DNA of 54,845 nucleotides. Source: a virus. Position 1 is the stretch's first letter, and each line of letters begins with the position of its first letter. The position numbers and the translations under genes were made by a program. Of the stretch, positions 32,933-41,581 are shown piece after piece. The stretch is from the IMG/VR virus record IMGVR_UViG_3300020195_000651, positions 1 to 54,845 of that record; one strand, given 5' to 3'. The notes below the pieces were generated by a model that was given only the letters and a program-made list of their open reading frames with translations, ran no database searches and was not told the origin of the DNA.

Positions 32933-34249
32933 GTGAATACAGTTTGTGATAGTTTCGATGCAATTGCATCCGTGTTAGCAGATTTTCTTACTAAACATCG
33001 AGTTGTTTATCTTAAATGCGATCCAGAAATAATTGATTTTAAGTCAACTTATACAGGCACAATCACACTTTTGGGTGCAGGTGGTGAAGGCGTTCAGTTC
33101 TTGATTCCAACTACGTATTTGAACACATTTGTTGGTTTGTTGTCTTGTCATGTTTTTGATAAAGAACGAGTTGTTTTCACTTGGAATATCAAAAACCTAT
33201 TCTCTTATTTGTATTTTCGTTTGCCAAGATCACAGCAAATTACTGTTGAAAGCAAAATAATTGATATCAAGTACGGGGAATCACTTATTGATGTAGAAGG
33301 AACAAAGCCAGAAACCTTTGAGGAAGCGAAAAAACGAGCCAGAGCAATTGCAACAAATGAAAAATGCAAATCAATTCATTCTCGTATTGATATTCCTTTA
33401 GCGACCAGAGTCATTCCAAAGATTGAAACGTATGGACTAAAAGACGCAGAAATTAGAAAGATTCGATATTCAATTTATCATATTGGAGATTCGGAAAATG
33501 GACGATTGAAATGCACCAAACAAGGGAATGATGGGATTTCTACTCACAACTGGAAGGAAGAGAAGATAAAGTTTAAACCGTCACAAGATAATGTATTTGT
33601 TGACCTGGACTTCAAAGCAATGGAAGTATGTGTTTTGCAGTGGTTGAGTAAAGACGAAAGATTGTTAAAGATTATTTTGAGCGGTAGAGACATATATACC
33701 ACCATCTATTCTCTGCTGTACGGTCAGAAATGTCCTGACGACAAGCGGCAATTTATAAAAGAGGTTTTTCTCCCAATTGTTTACGGAATGCAAGCAAATG
33801 CATTGTCCGCTTGTGGTATTAGTCGGGACGAAGCAGAGACGTTAATAACTAAAATTAATGAGTTTTTCCATGTGGCAATGTCTTGGGTTCAATCTCACAA
33901 AGATAACCTAAAGCACGACCCAGTTTTGGTTGATTTTTTTGGAAGAGTTCGTCGTTTTGAAGAAGGCGATAATCATAATGCTGTTCGCAATGCAATAATA
34001 CAAGGACCAGCAGCAGTAATATGCTCAGATAGACTTATCGCTTTGTACGACAAAATACACAATCATTGTGAAATCGTTGCAAATATTCACGATGCATATA
34101 TTTTGGATGTACCGAAGAGTAAATTGTATGATGTTGTGTATCATGCAGTAGAAACTCTACAAGATACAAGTGGATTTCCAGGTTTGCATCTCAAAACAAA
34201 AGTCAAAGTCGGATCGAATCTAACAGACATGAAATTATTCAATCTTTAG
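32933..34249 (+). CDS. Family A DNA polymerase, short form
   Basis: 438 residues from GTG 32933. Only the polymerase part is convincing: motif A VFVDLDFKAME (Asp about 226), motif B KRQFIKEVFLPIVYG (Arg 272, Lys 276, Tyr 284, Gly 285), the VRNAIIQGPAA helix and motif C NIHDAYI (Asp about 387). In motif C the Glu that usually follows HD is Ala, and in motif A the usual ELR is EVC. The N-terminal 220 residues do not show an obvious 3'-5' exonuclease. It is half the length of Pol I. It may be a replicative or repair polymerase; exonuclease might be encoded elsewhere. Confidence 0.85.
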   Translation: MNTVCDSFDAIASVLADFLTKHRVVYLKCDPEIIDFKSTYTGTITLLGAGGEGVQFLIPTTYLNTFVGLLSCHVFDKERVVFTWNIKNLFSYLYFRLPRSQQITVESKIIDIKYGESLIDVEGTKPETFEEAKKRARAIATNEKCKSIHSRIDIPLATRVIPKIETYGLKDAEIRKIRYSIYHIGDSENGRLKCTKQGNDGISTHNWKEEKIKFKPSQDNVFVDLDFKAMEVCVLQWLSKDERLLKIILSGRDIYTTIYSLLYGQKCPDDKRQFIKEVFLPIVYGMQANALSACGISRDEAETLITKINEFFHVAMSWVQSHKDNLKHDPVLVDFFGRVRRFEEGDNHNAVRNAIIQGPAAVICSDRLIALYDKIHNHCEIVANIHDAYILDVPKSKLYDVVYHAVETLQDTSGFPGLHLKTKVKVGSNLTDMKLFNL

Positions 34250-34251
34250 TA

Positions 34252-34280
34252 TTGACATTATCGATAAATCAAGTTATATT
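34252..34280 (+). promoter_or_regulatory. Strong sigma70-type promoter
   Basis: TTGACA (34252-34257), 17-base spacer with ATCGATAA, TATATT (34275-34280). It lies right after the polymerase stop and drives the sigma-like gene, 34879 and dnaB. Confidence 0.75.
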
Positions 34281-34305
34281 TAATTTTCTCAATTACAAGG
34301 ATATT

Positions 34306-34878
34306 ATGGCAAAGGCAATGTTTTCGACTTTTCGTTTGAGTGATGAAGAATATGGAAAGTTGATGGTTAAATTTCACGACTTATGCAGATTCCAGGCGTG
34401 GCAATTACTTAGAAGGAATCAGCACAATAATCACACAGACGATTTGGAAGATATAGAACAAGATTTGTTGATTGCTGTAGTGAAGGCTGGAGTTTACTAC
34501 AAGAGACAAATGTATATCGAAGAGTCGTTGAAAGTAGCAAGACGTTACGCCAAAGATAGGTTTGTCAAGAACCTCGTCAATGAGTTGTCTACTTTGTGGA
34601 AAAATAGAACTAAGCACGGCGCAAACAAGCAAAAGTACGGTGAACCACAAGAAAGATTGCTTGACACGATCATCAATTCAATAGTTCCACGTGATAAAAG
34701 ACCGGACCCACAACGTCCACTTGTCATTGATAATAAATTTGCAACTTACTGTAAACAAATTACGTGGAATCAACAAAAGAGTCTTGGTAGAAAAATTACA
34801 CGTGAACGATCCATAAGAACTGGTCTTGTAAGTCTTTCAGAGCATGATTCGGTTTTTGGAATGGCGGCAGGAGAATAA
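34306..34878 (+). CDS. Possible sigma-like transcription factor
   Basis: 190 residues from ATG 34306 (AAGGA upstream). The segment DDLEDIEQDLLIAVVKAG resembles sigma region 2.1-2.2 (DLxQEGxxGLxxAVxKF), and the following basic helix-rich part would be region 2.3-2.4; the C-terminus SLGRKITRERSIRTGLVSLSEHD could be region 3/4-like. This would fit a phage late sigma factor (T4 gp55 analogue). Similarity is weak by eye; it may instead be an uncharacterised replication accessory protein. It is first in the dnaB operon. Confidence 0.45.
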   Translation: MAKAMFSTFRLSDEEYGKLMVKFHDLCRFQAWQLLRRNQHNNHTDDLEDIEQDLLIAVVKAGVYYKRQMYIEESLKVARRYAKDRFVKNLVNELSTLWKNRTKHGANKQKYGEPQERLLDTIINSIVPRDKRPDPQRPLVIDNKFATYCKQITWNQQKSLGRKITRERSIRTGLVSLSEHDSVFGMAAGE

Positions 34879-35064
34879 ATGTACGGCATTTGGTCATTTA
34901 ATGATGATGGTTGGTTGAAAGAAGATAACGGTATAGCGATATTAGTTTTTGAGCATGAATCACAGGCAAGAAATCGTGCAGCTAAACATTATGGCTATGA
35001 TAAATATGAAGACGTTACTGATGATGGTTGGTGTATAGTCAAAATAATACGTGAGAATAAATGA
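34879..35064 (+). CDS. Small hypothetical protein
   Basis: 61 residues, starting immediately after the preceding stop and overlapping dnaB by four bases (ATGA). An aromatic- and Asp-rich protein (WSFNDDGWLKEDNG). No family recognised. Confidence 0.55.
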   Translation: MYGIWSFNDDGWLKEDNGIAILVFEHESQARNRAAKHYGYDKYEDVTDDGWCIVKIIRENK

Positions 35065-36560
35065 AAGATTTAAATAATATAACTGAACGAGAAAAAGAAT
35101 TATTGGAAAGTCTAGTCAATCCAGATGATCCAAGAGAGAAAAAGTATCAGTTTGATATTCCATACCAACAATCAATTCTAGGAATGCTTTTATGCGACAA
35201 AGTGTTTTTGATTCAGAGTATGCAATTAATCAAATCAAATTACTTTGTTGATAAAGCACACGAAACTATATGCGATATCTTGTTTGAGTTTTTTGAGAAG
35301 TACAGTCAATTACCATCTAGGTTTGTAATAAACAATGAAATCAAAGAAAGATTTCCAGATGATGCCAAGAAGAGAATGATTTACACTGGGGAAGTAGAAG
35401 CATTAATTTCTAGTTACATTCCAGGGCTTGATTCTCGTGACGCTTGCTTGGACAAGATTACAGAGTTTGCCAGAGAGCAAGCATTGAGATCAGCAGTAAG
35501 CATTACATTGGACTTGTTGGAGAGGAATGAGAAGAATAAGTGGGGACGGATTGAAGACACGTTCAGGAAAGCACTTCTTGTAGATCGTAATTTTGATTTA
35601 GGGCTTGATTACTTCCAGTGTCTTGAAGAACGCTATGATCGAATGAAAGCCCAACAAACAGACAAAGAAGTGTTTATTACGGGGTTTGATAGCATTGACA
35701 GCCCCGAGAAGGGATTGAGTGCTGGCGGTATTTGTCGTGGTGAAATTGCTTCGTTTATGGGCAGTCCAGGCACAGGAAAAAGTATTTTGCTGGTGAAGGT
35801 TGCTGCTCAAAACATCATGCGAGGCAAGAAAGTATTATATCTGTCTCTTGAAATGGACCAAGACAAGATTGCGAGACGGTTTGATGCAATGATTGCGATG
35901 GACAACATCCGAACATTGGTGGAACGCAAGGAAGAAGTATTGTCTGCATTGCGTGAATGCGTCAAAGGCGAAGAAGACAAACGTCGCTTGATTATCAAGC
36001 AGTTCCCGGCAGGCACGGTAGATGTGCCAATTATCCGTGCGTACCTTGCACAGCTTCAACTCCAGGGTTGGAAGCCTGACATGATTTGTGTTGACTACGT
36101 TGGTGAGTTCAAGGACGAAGAAGGCGTAAAGACCTATGAAAGCCGTCAGCGCGCAGTTAGAGATTTACGCGGGTTAGCGACAGAAGAGAACATGGCGATT
36201 TTTACTGCCATGCAGCCAAATCGTAGGGGTCGTGAGGCTCAAGACAATCAAGGTGTGATTGATGACGATATGTTGGGTGATTCCTTCGGTCAGGCTCGTC
36301 CACTGGATGCCTTGTGGTCAATCAATGTGAATGCTCAAGAGAAGCAGGTTGGTGTAGGTAGAATATTCGTAGTCAAGCATCGTGACGGACGTAGTAGATA
36401 CACAATACCTTTCATGCAGAACAAAGATACATTAGATTGTCGAGAGATCAGTTTTGAGGTACACAGCAATAAACTGACTCAGTTCAAGGTTCAAAAGACT
36501 GCTGATACTGAGATGTCTCCAATTGAAGGTAAAAAACCATACAAGCCAAATAGAGGATAA
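35061..36560 (+). CDS. dnaB: Replicative DNA helicase (DnaB/gp41-like)
   Basis: 499 residues. An N-terminal helical domain (about 35-120) precedes the RecA-like ATPase with Walker A GSPGTGKS (about 233-240), KVLYLSLEMDQDK (H1a), Walker B MICVDYVGEF, and the H3/H4 area ENMAIFTAMQPNR and GQARPLDALW. It unwinds the replication fork as a hexamer. Same operon as the sigma-like protein, with a promoter at 34252. Confidence 0.95.
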   Translation: MKDLNNITEREKELLESLVNPDDPREKKYQFDIPYQQSILGMLLCDKVFLIQSMQLIKSNYFVDKAHETICDILFEFFEKYSQLPSRFVINNEIKERFPDDAKKRMIYTGEVEALISSYIPGLDSRDACLDKITEFAREQALRSAVSITLDLLERNEKNKWGRIEDTFRKALLVDRNFDLGLDYFQCLEERYDRMKAQQTDKEVFITGFDSIDSPEKGLSAGGICRGEIASFMGSPGTGKSILLVKVAAQNIMRGKKVLYLSLEMDQDKIARRFDAMIAMDNIRTLVERKEEVLSALRECVKGEEDKRRLIIKQFPAGTVDVPIIRAYLAQLQLQGWKPDMICVDYVGEFKDEEGVKTYESRQRAVRDLRGLATEENMAIFTAMQPNRRGREAQDNQGVIDDDMLGDSFGQARPLDALWSINVNAQEKQVGVGRIFVVKHRDGRSRYTIPFMQNKDTLDCREISFEVHSNKLTQFKVQKTADTEMSPIEGKKPYKPNRG

Positions 36561-36562
36561 TA

Positions 36563-37012
36563 ATGAGCGAAGATCGAGTAATAAAGATTGCAGGTAAGGA
36601 TGTTACGTTGAAGCAAGAATTCTTGACATTTGACGAACACACAATCAATAATTTTTTGCAAAAGTCTGCTGGTAATCATGCTTCATATTCTGCACAACAT
36701 GCAGACGCACAGTTTATTCATAGCACTTATGAAGATCGAGCCGAAGCGGTTTATGCAGAGAAATTTAAACTTTATCGTGAAGAGAGTAGTAGCGATAAAA
36801 TGGCTGATATGAAGACTAAGTGTGACAAGGAAGTGCAAGAGGCACAAGAGATGGTGCGATTGTCTAAGCACAATGCCAACTTGTTGTATGGGTTCACAAG
36901 AAGTTTAGATCGTGCGCATGAGAGTTGTAAAGAGTTCTGTTATAATCTTCGTAAGGAGATGGATAAGATTTTTGGGTCAACTATCAAAAGTAAAATAGAG
37001 GATATGATATAA
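36563..37012 (+). CDS. Coiled-coil hypothetical protein
   Basis: 149 residues. The C-terminal two thirds is a Glu/Lys/Ala coiled-coil (about 55-145). No family recognised. Two bases behind dnaB and just before a terminator, so it is the last gene of that operon; a helicase-loader role is conceivable but unsupported. Confidence 0.6.
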   Translation: MSEDRVIKIAGKDVTLKQEFLTFDEHTINNFLQKSAGNHASYSAQHADAQFIHSTYEDRAEAVYAEKFKLYREESSSDKMADMKTKCDKEVQEAQEMVRLSKHNANLLYGFTRSLDRAHESCKEFCYNLRKEMDKIFGSTIKSKIEDMI

Positions 37013-37023
37013 TGAATTTACGT

Positions 37024-37055
37024 AAAGACTACAGGTATTAATACCTGTAGTCTTT
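37024..37055. terminator. Bidirectional terminator
   Basis: A 32-base palindrome (AAAGACTACAGGTATT and complement) between the convergent genes ending at 37012 and 37060, with TTT on both sides. Confidence 0.82.
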
Positions 37056-37059
37056 TATA

Positions 37060-37281
37060 TTAGCTTAGTTTTAGTATTCGCTTTTCGACTTGACGCATGA
37101 ATTTATCGACTAGTTCCGTTTTTGTTTCTTCGTTGACTCCGTGCAAGAGTCCTTCGAGTCGTCCTACTAATTGTTCAATTTGACTTGCTAAAACTTCATC
37201 ATCTTGGAATGTTTGCATTCCATAATTGCCGCTAGAAAGTTCTTCAATTCCGTCTTGTTGCCACTCGTTGTAAGTAATCAT
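37060..37281 (-). CDS. Small hypothetical protein
   Basis: 73 residues, helical and acidic with a basic end (VDKFMRQVEKRILKLS). No family recognised. Lies 15 bases behind the glycosyltransferase-like gene. Confidence 0.55.
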   Translation of the reverse strand: MITYNEWQQDGIEELSSGNYGMQTFQDDEVLASQIEQLVGRLEGLLHGVNEETKTELVDKFMRQVEKRILKLS

Positions 37282-37296
37282 GTGTTATATAGATTC

Positions 37297-38256
37297 TCAT
37301 GCAATAGATCGAATCAAAAAAGGGAAAGTTTCGTGTGGAGCGAAGTAACATTTTGCACAATCCATACAATGTCTATTGACGCTTTTAATTATTATACATT
37401 CCGGTTTGAATAATTGTGCGGCTAGTGTAGACAGACATGAATCAATTCCGATGTATTGAACTGATTTTTTTAGTATTTCAACAGACTCAAGGAAATTTGT
37501 TTGGTTGTTGAGATTTATCAGTTCGTCGCATTCTGGAACTTGGTCATTTCCTTCATTGATGACGACTCCTTTGATTCCGGCAGAACGTAATATTCTTCTA
37601 CATCCGTCCCAGTCGGAATCAGAGAAGTCTCTATTGGGGTCTCTTTTATCATTACTGTAAGGGCACACAGCGGCATAAGTTTCTGGCAGGTTGAATTTCT
37701 CAATAGAGGCAACGTTGTGAAGTAGTAGGCTCGATCCGACGAATGGAATCTTACCAGTCTTGATGAGAGGAAAGACGTTGCCGATACTCCAGTCGAGTGC
37801 TTGGTTTAATCCGCTAGGCACTTCGATATTTGATTCAACCATTTTGCGGATGCAACCACGTTTTTCATGGAAGCACCAAAAATTATTGAAGTCAGCCCAA
37901 GCAACAATATGATTTTTTAAGTTGGTGTAGTTGGGGAGCGCAGCGAATATAGATTGTATTGGAGAATGCTTCCTGGTCCCGTAGTATATCGTTGTGATTT
38001 GACTACGTTGATATTCAGGCATAAAACTTTCAAGAGAAATTATGTCACCAATTCCACCGGAGATGAAAATGAGATGAGGAACCTCTGGGACGGGCGGAGG
38101 CATCTTAATAGGTTTTGGTCGTTGTTTTGGTGGATGAGGAACAACAGGTGTTTGTCTTTTTTGGCTTTGTGTGTGTCTTTGATTTTGTTTAGCTGCTGCA
38201 GCTGCTTGTTGCATCATCTGAGACAAACGTAGTTTTTGTCTTTCGCTATAATTCAT
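37297..38256 (-). CDS. GT9-like glycosyltransferase with basic N-terminal tail
   Basis: 319 residues. Residues 1-60 are Gln/Arg/Pro-rich and low in complexity. From about 62 the fold is GT-B: LIFISGGIGDIISLESF (first strand with the glycine loop) and near the end YIGIDSCLSTLAAQLFKP, the donor-site pattern of GT9/heptosyltransferase enzymes. Two C-x2-C type Cys groups end the protein (CMDCAKC). Target unknown; could glycosylate DNA or a virion protein. Confidence 0.65.
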   Translation of the reverse strand: MNYSERQKLRLSQMMQQAAAAAKQNQRHTQSQKRQTPVVPHPPKQRPKPIKMPPPVPEVPHLIFISGGIGDIISLESFMPEYQRSQITTIYYGTRKHSPIQSIFAALPNYTNLKNHIVAWADFNNFWCFHEKRGCIRKMVESNIEVPSGLNQALDWSIGNVFPLIKTGKIPFVGSSLLLHNVASIEKFNLPETYAAVCPYSNDKRDPNRDFSDSDWDGCRRILRSAGIKGVVINEGNDQVPECDELINLNNQTNFLESVEILKKSVQYIGIDSCLSTLAAQLFKPECIIIKSVNRHCMDCAKCYFAPHETFPFLIRSIA

Positions 38257-38318
38257 ATTGACCTTAAATTAATCTCAATGTTAACAATATAGTTATTTGA
38301 GTTTTACTATTTTATTGT

Positions 38319-38939
38319 ATGTCTGATTTTGCTGAAATTCGAGATTTGATGTGTCGTAAACTAAAGCAATCTAGCATTCCTCCACGTATGTTATTGAGTC
38401 GGTTTAGGTTTATTGATGAAAAATCAAGATATAGTAGAGCATGTTTGGACCCTAATTACTTACCGTTTTATTTTTATTTGGGAAGGTTATTTCCCAGACA
38501 ATCGGTGTTAGAAATAGGTTTTGGGTTGGGTTTGAATGGTTCGTTGTATATGATGGGTTGTTCTGAAGTCAATGATTATCTTGCGATTCAGGAGATTACG
38601 AATGAATATTACAGTTTAAGATTAGGGCGAGCCAATGTAAAACAAGTGTATAATAAGACGGCAGGTTTGTATGTTGGAAAATTACACGATGAAATTTTTA
38701 TGAATAGAATGAGAATTCATAAGTGGGATGTCGCTATAATAACAGAAATTAGAGGCTATGATACAAACGTATCTTGGCTGAGTACCGTTTGGGATGAAAT
38801 GAATGATGGCGGTATTATATGTATTGATAATACTGAAACAGAAGTTGTTAATAAATCTTATCGTGATTTCTGTCGCATCAAAGGTAGAGAGCCATTCATA
38901 TTTCCAACACGATATGGAATTGGCGTAATAGAAAAATAG
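38319..38939 (+). CDS. Class I methyltransferase-like protein
   Basis: 206 residues. Motif I is VLEIGFGLGLNGSLYM (about 64-79); after it AIQEITNEYY and DGGIICIDNTE fit the fold. Substrate unknown. Divergent from the glycosyltransferase-like gene at 38256. Not closely similar to the methyltransferase at 1709 by eye. Confidence 0.7.
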   Translation: MSDFAEIRDLMCRKLKQSSIPPRMLLSRFRFIDEKSRYSRACLDPNYLPFYFYLGRLFPRQSVLEIGFGLGLNGSLYMMGCSEVNDYLAIQEITNEYYSLRLGRANVKQVYNKTAGLYVGKLHDEIFMNRMRIHKWDVAIITEIRGYDTNVSWLSTVWDEMNDGGIICIDNTETEVVNKSYRDFCRIKGREPFIFPTRYGIGVIEK

Positions 38940-38953
38940 GTGATTTATCGGAT

Positions 38954-39648
38954 ATGAAATAACGTATTATTTCTTCCCGCGTAAGGAAGATGGAGTTGGA
39001 TATGAGACGGAATCTTCGCAAACATTTGTCAAGCAAATGGGTAAATTGGAAGAGGTTCCTGTTGAGAAATTAGCAAGTGCAGTAATGATGCAACTAGCGC
39101 GTAGAGACATTATGGTCTTCAACGTTGAAATTAGTGAATTCATCAAAAGGAAAGTATCCTTTAAGGAAACCAAGGGTGGAGTTCTTATTAAGAATAAGAA
39201 GTTCATGTTGGATGGTACGGTCTGTGAAGAGATTCAAAGTGATGATGAAGATTCTGAACTTGAACTTCAGCCTAAAACCAAGCCAAAGTCCTCTGAAAGC
39301 CCTCTTGATCGTCCAATTAGGTATGAGGTATTTGATCCGGACATTCCATTAGTTGCAATGCTTCAGAAACAATTTAGATTGACTCCAAAGAGAAAATATC
39401 CAATTTTTGAAGAGAAGACAATTATTCAAAGAGTGAATTTGCCTACGGGAATGACGGAAATTCCTGGGTATGAATACGTAACAATTGACGATGAGGGTAA
39501 GCGATGTAAAGTCCCGGCATTGTATTTTGTTCCAGAACAACGTCCATTAATTGGCATGGAAAACAATCATCAAATTCGCAATGATGGTCCAACATTGACA
39601 TACATGGATCGATATTCCGACCCAGGAATGCCCACAATTAGGAGATAA
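38954..39648 (+). CDS. Hypothetical protein with broken start region
   Basis: The in-frame ATG is at 39037 (203 residues), but the frame is open upstream to the stop at 38941 and reads like protein (TYYFFPRKEDGVGYETES). An ATG at 38954 lies in another frame and runs ATG AAA TAA; one extra A would give MKITYYFFPRKEDG and a natural start with AGGTGA upstream. So either a one-base indel (real or sequencing) or a rare start codon. Middle is acidic; C-terminus has EIPGYEYVTIDDEGKRCKVP. No family recognised. Confidence 0.6.
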
Positions 39649-39650
39649 AA

Positions 39651-39989
39651 ATGGCAAGAGACATTGGCAAAAAGAAAAAAGATCGTGAGAAGAAGGTTGG
39701 CGAGAAAATGCTTCGTCGACGTAATAAATTAATAGAAGTTAGACGTGAAGAACATCAAAAAGAGAAACTTGCACATATAACAAGAAGACGACAAGAGCCA
39801 ATCGTTAAACATAGGCTCGGAGGAGATACGAGTGTTCCTATGAGTGAGGAAAGAAACATCGAAATCAATCAAGATAATTTGAATGAAAATCTTGTTCGTT
39901 TACAAGAAATGGAACAAGAATTTGTTAATCAAGACAAGGCAAGAGAACATAAGGAGGAGGTAACTGATGACGAAAATGGAAATTACTGA
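39651..39989 (+). CDS. Basic coiled-coil protein
   Basis: 112 residues. The first 55 residues are strongly basic (MARDIGKKKKDREKK), the rest an acidic helix. Probably nucleic-acid binding or scaffold-like. No family recognised. Overlaps the next gene by 23 bases. Confidence 0.55.
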   Translation: MARDIGKKKKDREKKVGEKMLRRRNKLIEVRREEHQKEKLAHITRRRQEPIVKHRLGGDTSVPMSEERNIEINQDNLNENLVRLQEMEQEFVNQDKAREHKEEVTDDENGNY

Positions 39990-40431
39990 GGATAATTTTA
40001 AAGATTATTTTTTCCCTGCCAAAGAGGATTACAAACCTCAAAAGGGTCAAGTTCTTGCGCGATGGCGAGCAAAGGCAGACTTTGTTGACGGTTGGGTAAA
40101 GAGAAATGTAATTGAGCTTTTGTGTGTGTCTAAGGCTGGCGCTGAGACGGCACGAAAGATCATGACCAAACTTGTTTCGTCTCAAGACCGAGACAGCGTG
40201 CGAGTTCTCAGAGAAATGGCAGAAGATTTGGTTGCTGGCAAGACGGTAGATCAAGTGGCGGCTGAACCTTATCGGTTTACAGTAGAGCAATTCTATTGGA
40301 CGGAAAAACAATACATTCCTGACGATCCTCATTGGGAGCTTGTTAATGTCATAGATGTTACAAAGGGAGTTAAAACCAAGATTGTATCGGCATTGAGTGA
40401 CGGTGTAGAATCTGATATAGTATCGGAGTAA
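39967..40431 (+). CDS. Hypothetical protein
   Basis: 154 residues with AAGGAGG six bases before the ATG, a near-perfect ribosome site that suggests strong translation. Mixed alpha/beta, no family recognised. Confidence 0.6.
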   Translation: MTKMEITEDNFKDYFFPAKEDYKPQKGQVLARWRAKADFVDGWVKRNVIELLCVSKAGAETARKIMTKLVSSQDRDSVRVLREMAEDLVAGKTVDQVAAEPYRFTVEQFYWTEKQYIPDDPHWELVNVIDVTKGVKTKIVSALSDGVESDIVSE

Positions 40432-40446
40432 CACAAGGAGGCGATC

Positions 40447-41007
40447 ATGCCTAAGTTATTCAAAGTGCCTGAATGTTTCTATAAACCAAAAGCTGGTCAG
40501 TACGGTCTTGTTGGTTCAGATGCATATGCAGAAGTTGATTGGGTTGCGTGCCGAGAGGAATTTGAGGAATGTGGTAATCCACGCAAGTTTTTGTTTTGCG
40601 CACTAAAAGGCGAAAGCAGAGCAATCAGGAGGTTTCTTGACGATGCACAGGATCGTATAAAACTTCCCAAACGTGATCGTCTCAAAGTGCTTCAGACAAA
40701 TACACCGACCGTCATCCTCATCAAAACGGGGAAGTTTTGGCGCAACGAAGTCAGATTGTCTTTGTTGACTTGCTTGTTGAGGGTGGGGAAATATTACAAG
40801 GGCAAGAACAACTTTTGGGATACAATCAATAAGTTTCCGTATTTAGCCGAAACAGAAGATGCAGTTGCATGGTTCTTGATGGGCAATACTGTTTATCAAG
40901 ATAAAGATTTTGATTTTGAAGGTTGGTTGACAACTTTTGAGGATATATCATTACGACAACTGGAAAAAATTCTCAAAAAACCAAATCGTCGTCGTAATAA
41001 AGTTTAA
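40447..41007 (+). CDS. Hypothetical protein
   Basis: 186 residues with a perfect AAGGAGG upstream. Helical, basic C-terminus (RRLEKILKK-like). Not recognised. Same plus-strand operon as its neighbours. Confidence 0.6.
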   Translation: MPKLFKVPECFYKPKAGQYGLVGSDAYAEVDWVACREEFEECGNPRKFLFCALKGESRAIRRFLDDAQDRIKLPKRDRLKVLQTNTPTVILIKTGKFWRNEVRLSLLTCLLRVGKYYKGKNNFWDTINKFPYLAETEDAVAWFLMGNTVYQDKDFDFEGWLTTFEDISLRQLEKILKKPNRRRNKV

Positions 41008-41020
41008 CAAAGGAAAGCCA

Positions 41021-41581
41021 GTGCCAATCGAGAACGAAAGAAAATTTATTTTGCGGATGCTTCCTCATCTGGAGAATAAATTTATCAAGTCAGCAGAAGA
41101 AATTTATTACATTGAACAAGCGTATCTTTTCCGAGGCAAAGGACTGACTGTACGAATACGCAAGCAAAGAGATCGTAATAACAAAGAAATTCAAGTTTTG
41201 ACAACAAAACAACGTGTTGGTGCAAGAATTATCGAGATAGAGAAACGCATCAGCATTGAAGACTATGATGAAATGAGCAAGGTTGCAGAAGGTTGTTTGA
41301 AAAAAGTCAGGTATGTTTTGAAAGGGTGGGAGATTGATTTTTTCAAAGACAGTAGCGAAACGTACTTTGTAATGGCGGAAATTGAATTGCCGGATGGCGT
41401 GGAATCACCAGACAGACTGCCTAAATTTATAACTCAAAACCTATTGTTTGAAGTCCCATTAAATGATTGCCGATTTTCAAGTAAGAAGTTATCAGATGTG
41501 GAATACGCTAAAGCGTTGCTGGAAGAAGTTGTTCGCCAATCAGGAACTTCCCCCAGTATGGGTCAACTTGAATGTCACTGA
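41021..41581 (+). CDS. CYTH-domain protein (triphosphatase-like)
   Basis: 186 residues from GTG 41021 (AAAGGAA upstream); the longer ATG frame from 40937 overlaps the previous gene. It starts PIENERKFILR, the E-x-E-x-K motif of CYTH/triphosphate tunnel enzymes, followed by alternating charged strands (LTVRIRKQRD, YFVMAEIELP). CYTH proteins hydrolyse inorganic or nucleotide/RNA 5' triphosphates or act as class IV adenylyl cyclases. T4 phages do not have one; role here open. Confidence 0.75.
   Translation: MPIENERKFILRMLPHLENKFIKSAEEIYYIEQAYLFRGKGLTVRIRKQRDRNNKEIQVLTTKQRVGARIIEIEKRISIEDYDEMSKVAEGCLKKVRYVLKGWEIDFFKDSSETYFVMAEIELPDGVESPDRLPKFITQNLLFEVPLNDCRFSSKKLSDVEYAKALLEEVVRQSGTSPSMGQLECH

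Noticed and set aside
24775-34249. A 2-aminoadenine (Z) genome, because of purB and a small PolA
   Set aside because: No purZ, datZ or dUMP/dATP-specific partner was found in the window; purB alone is not evidence.
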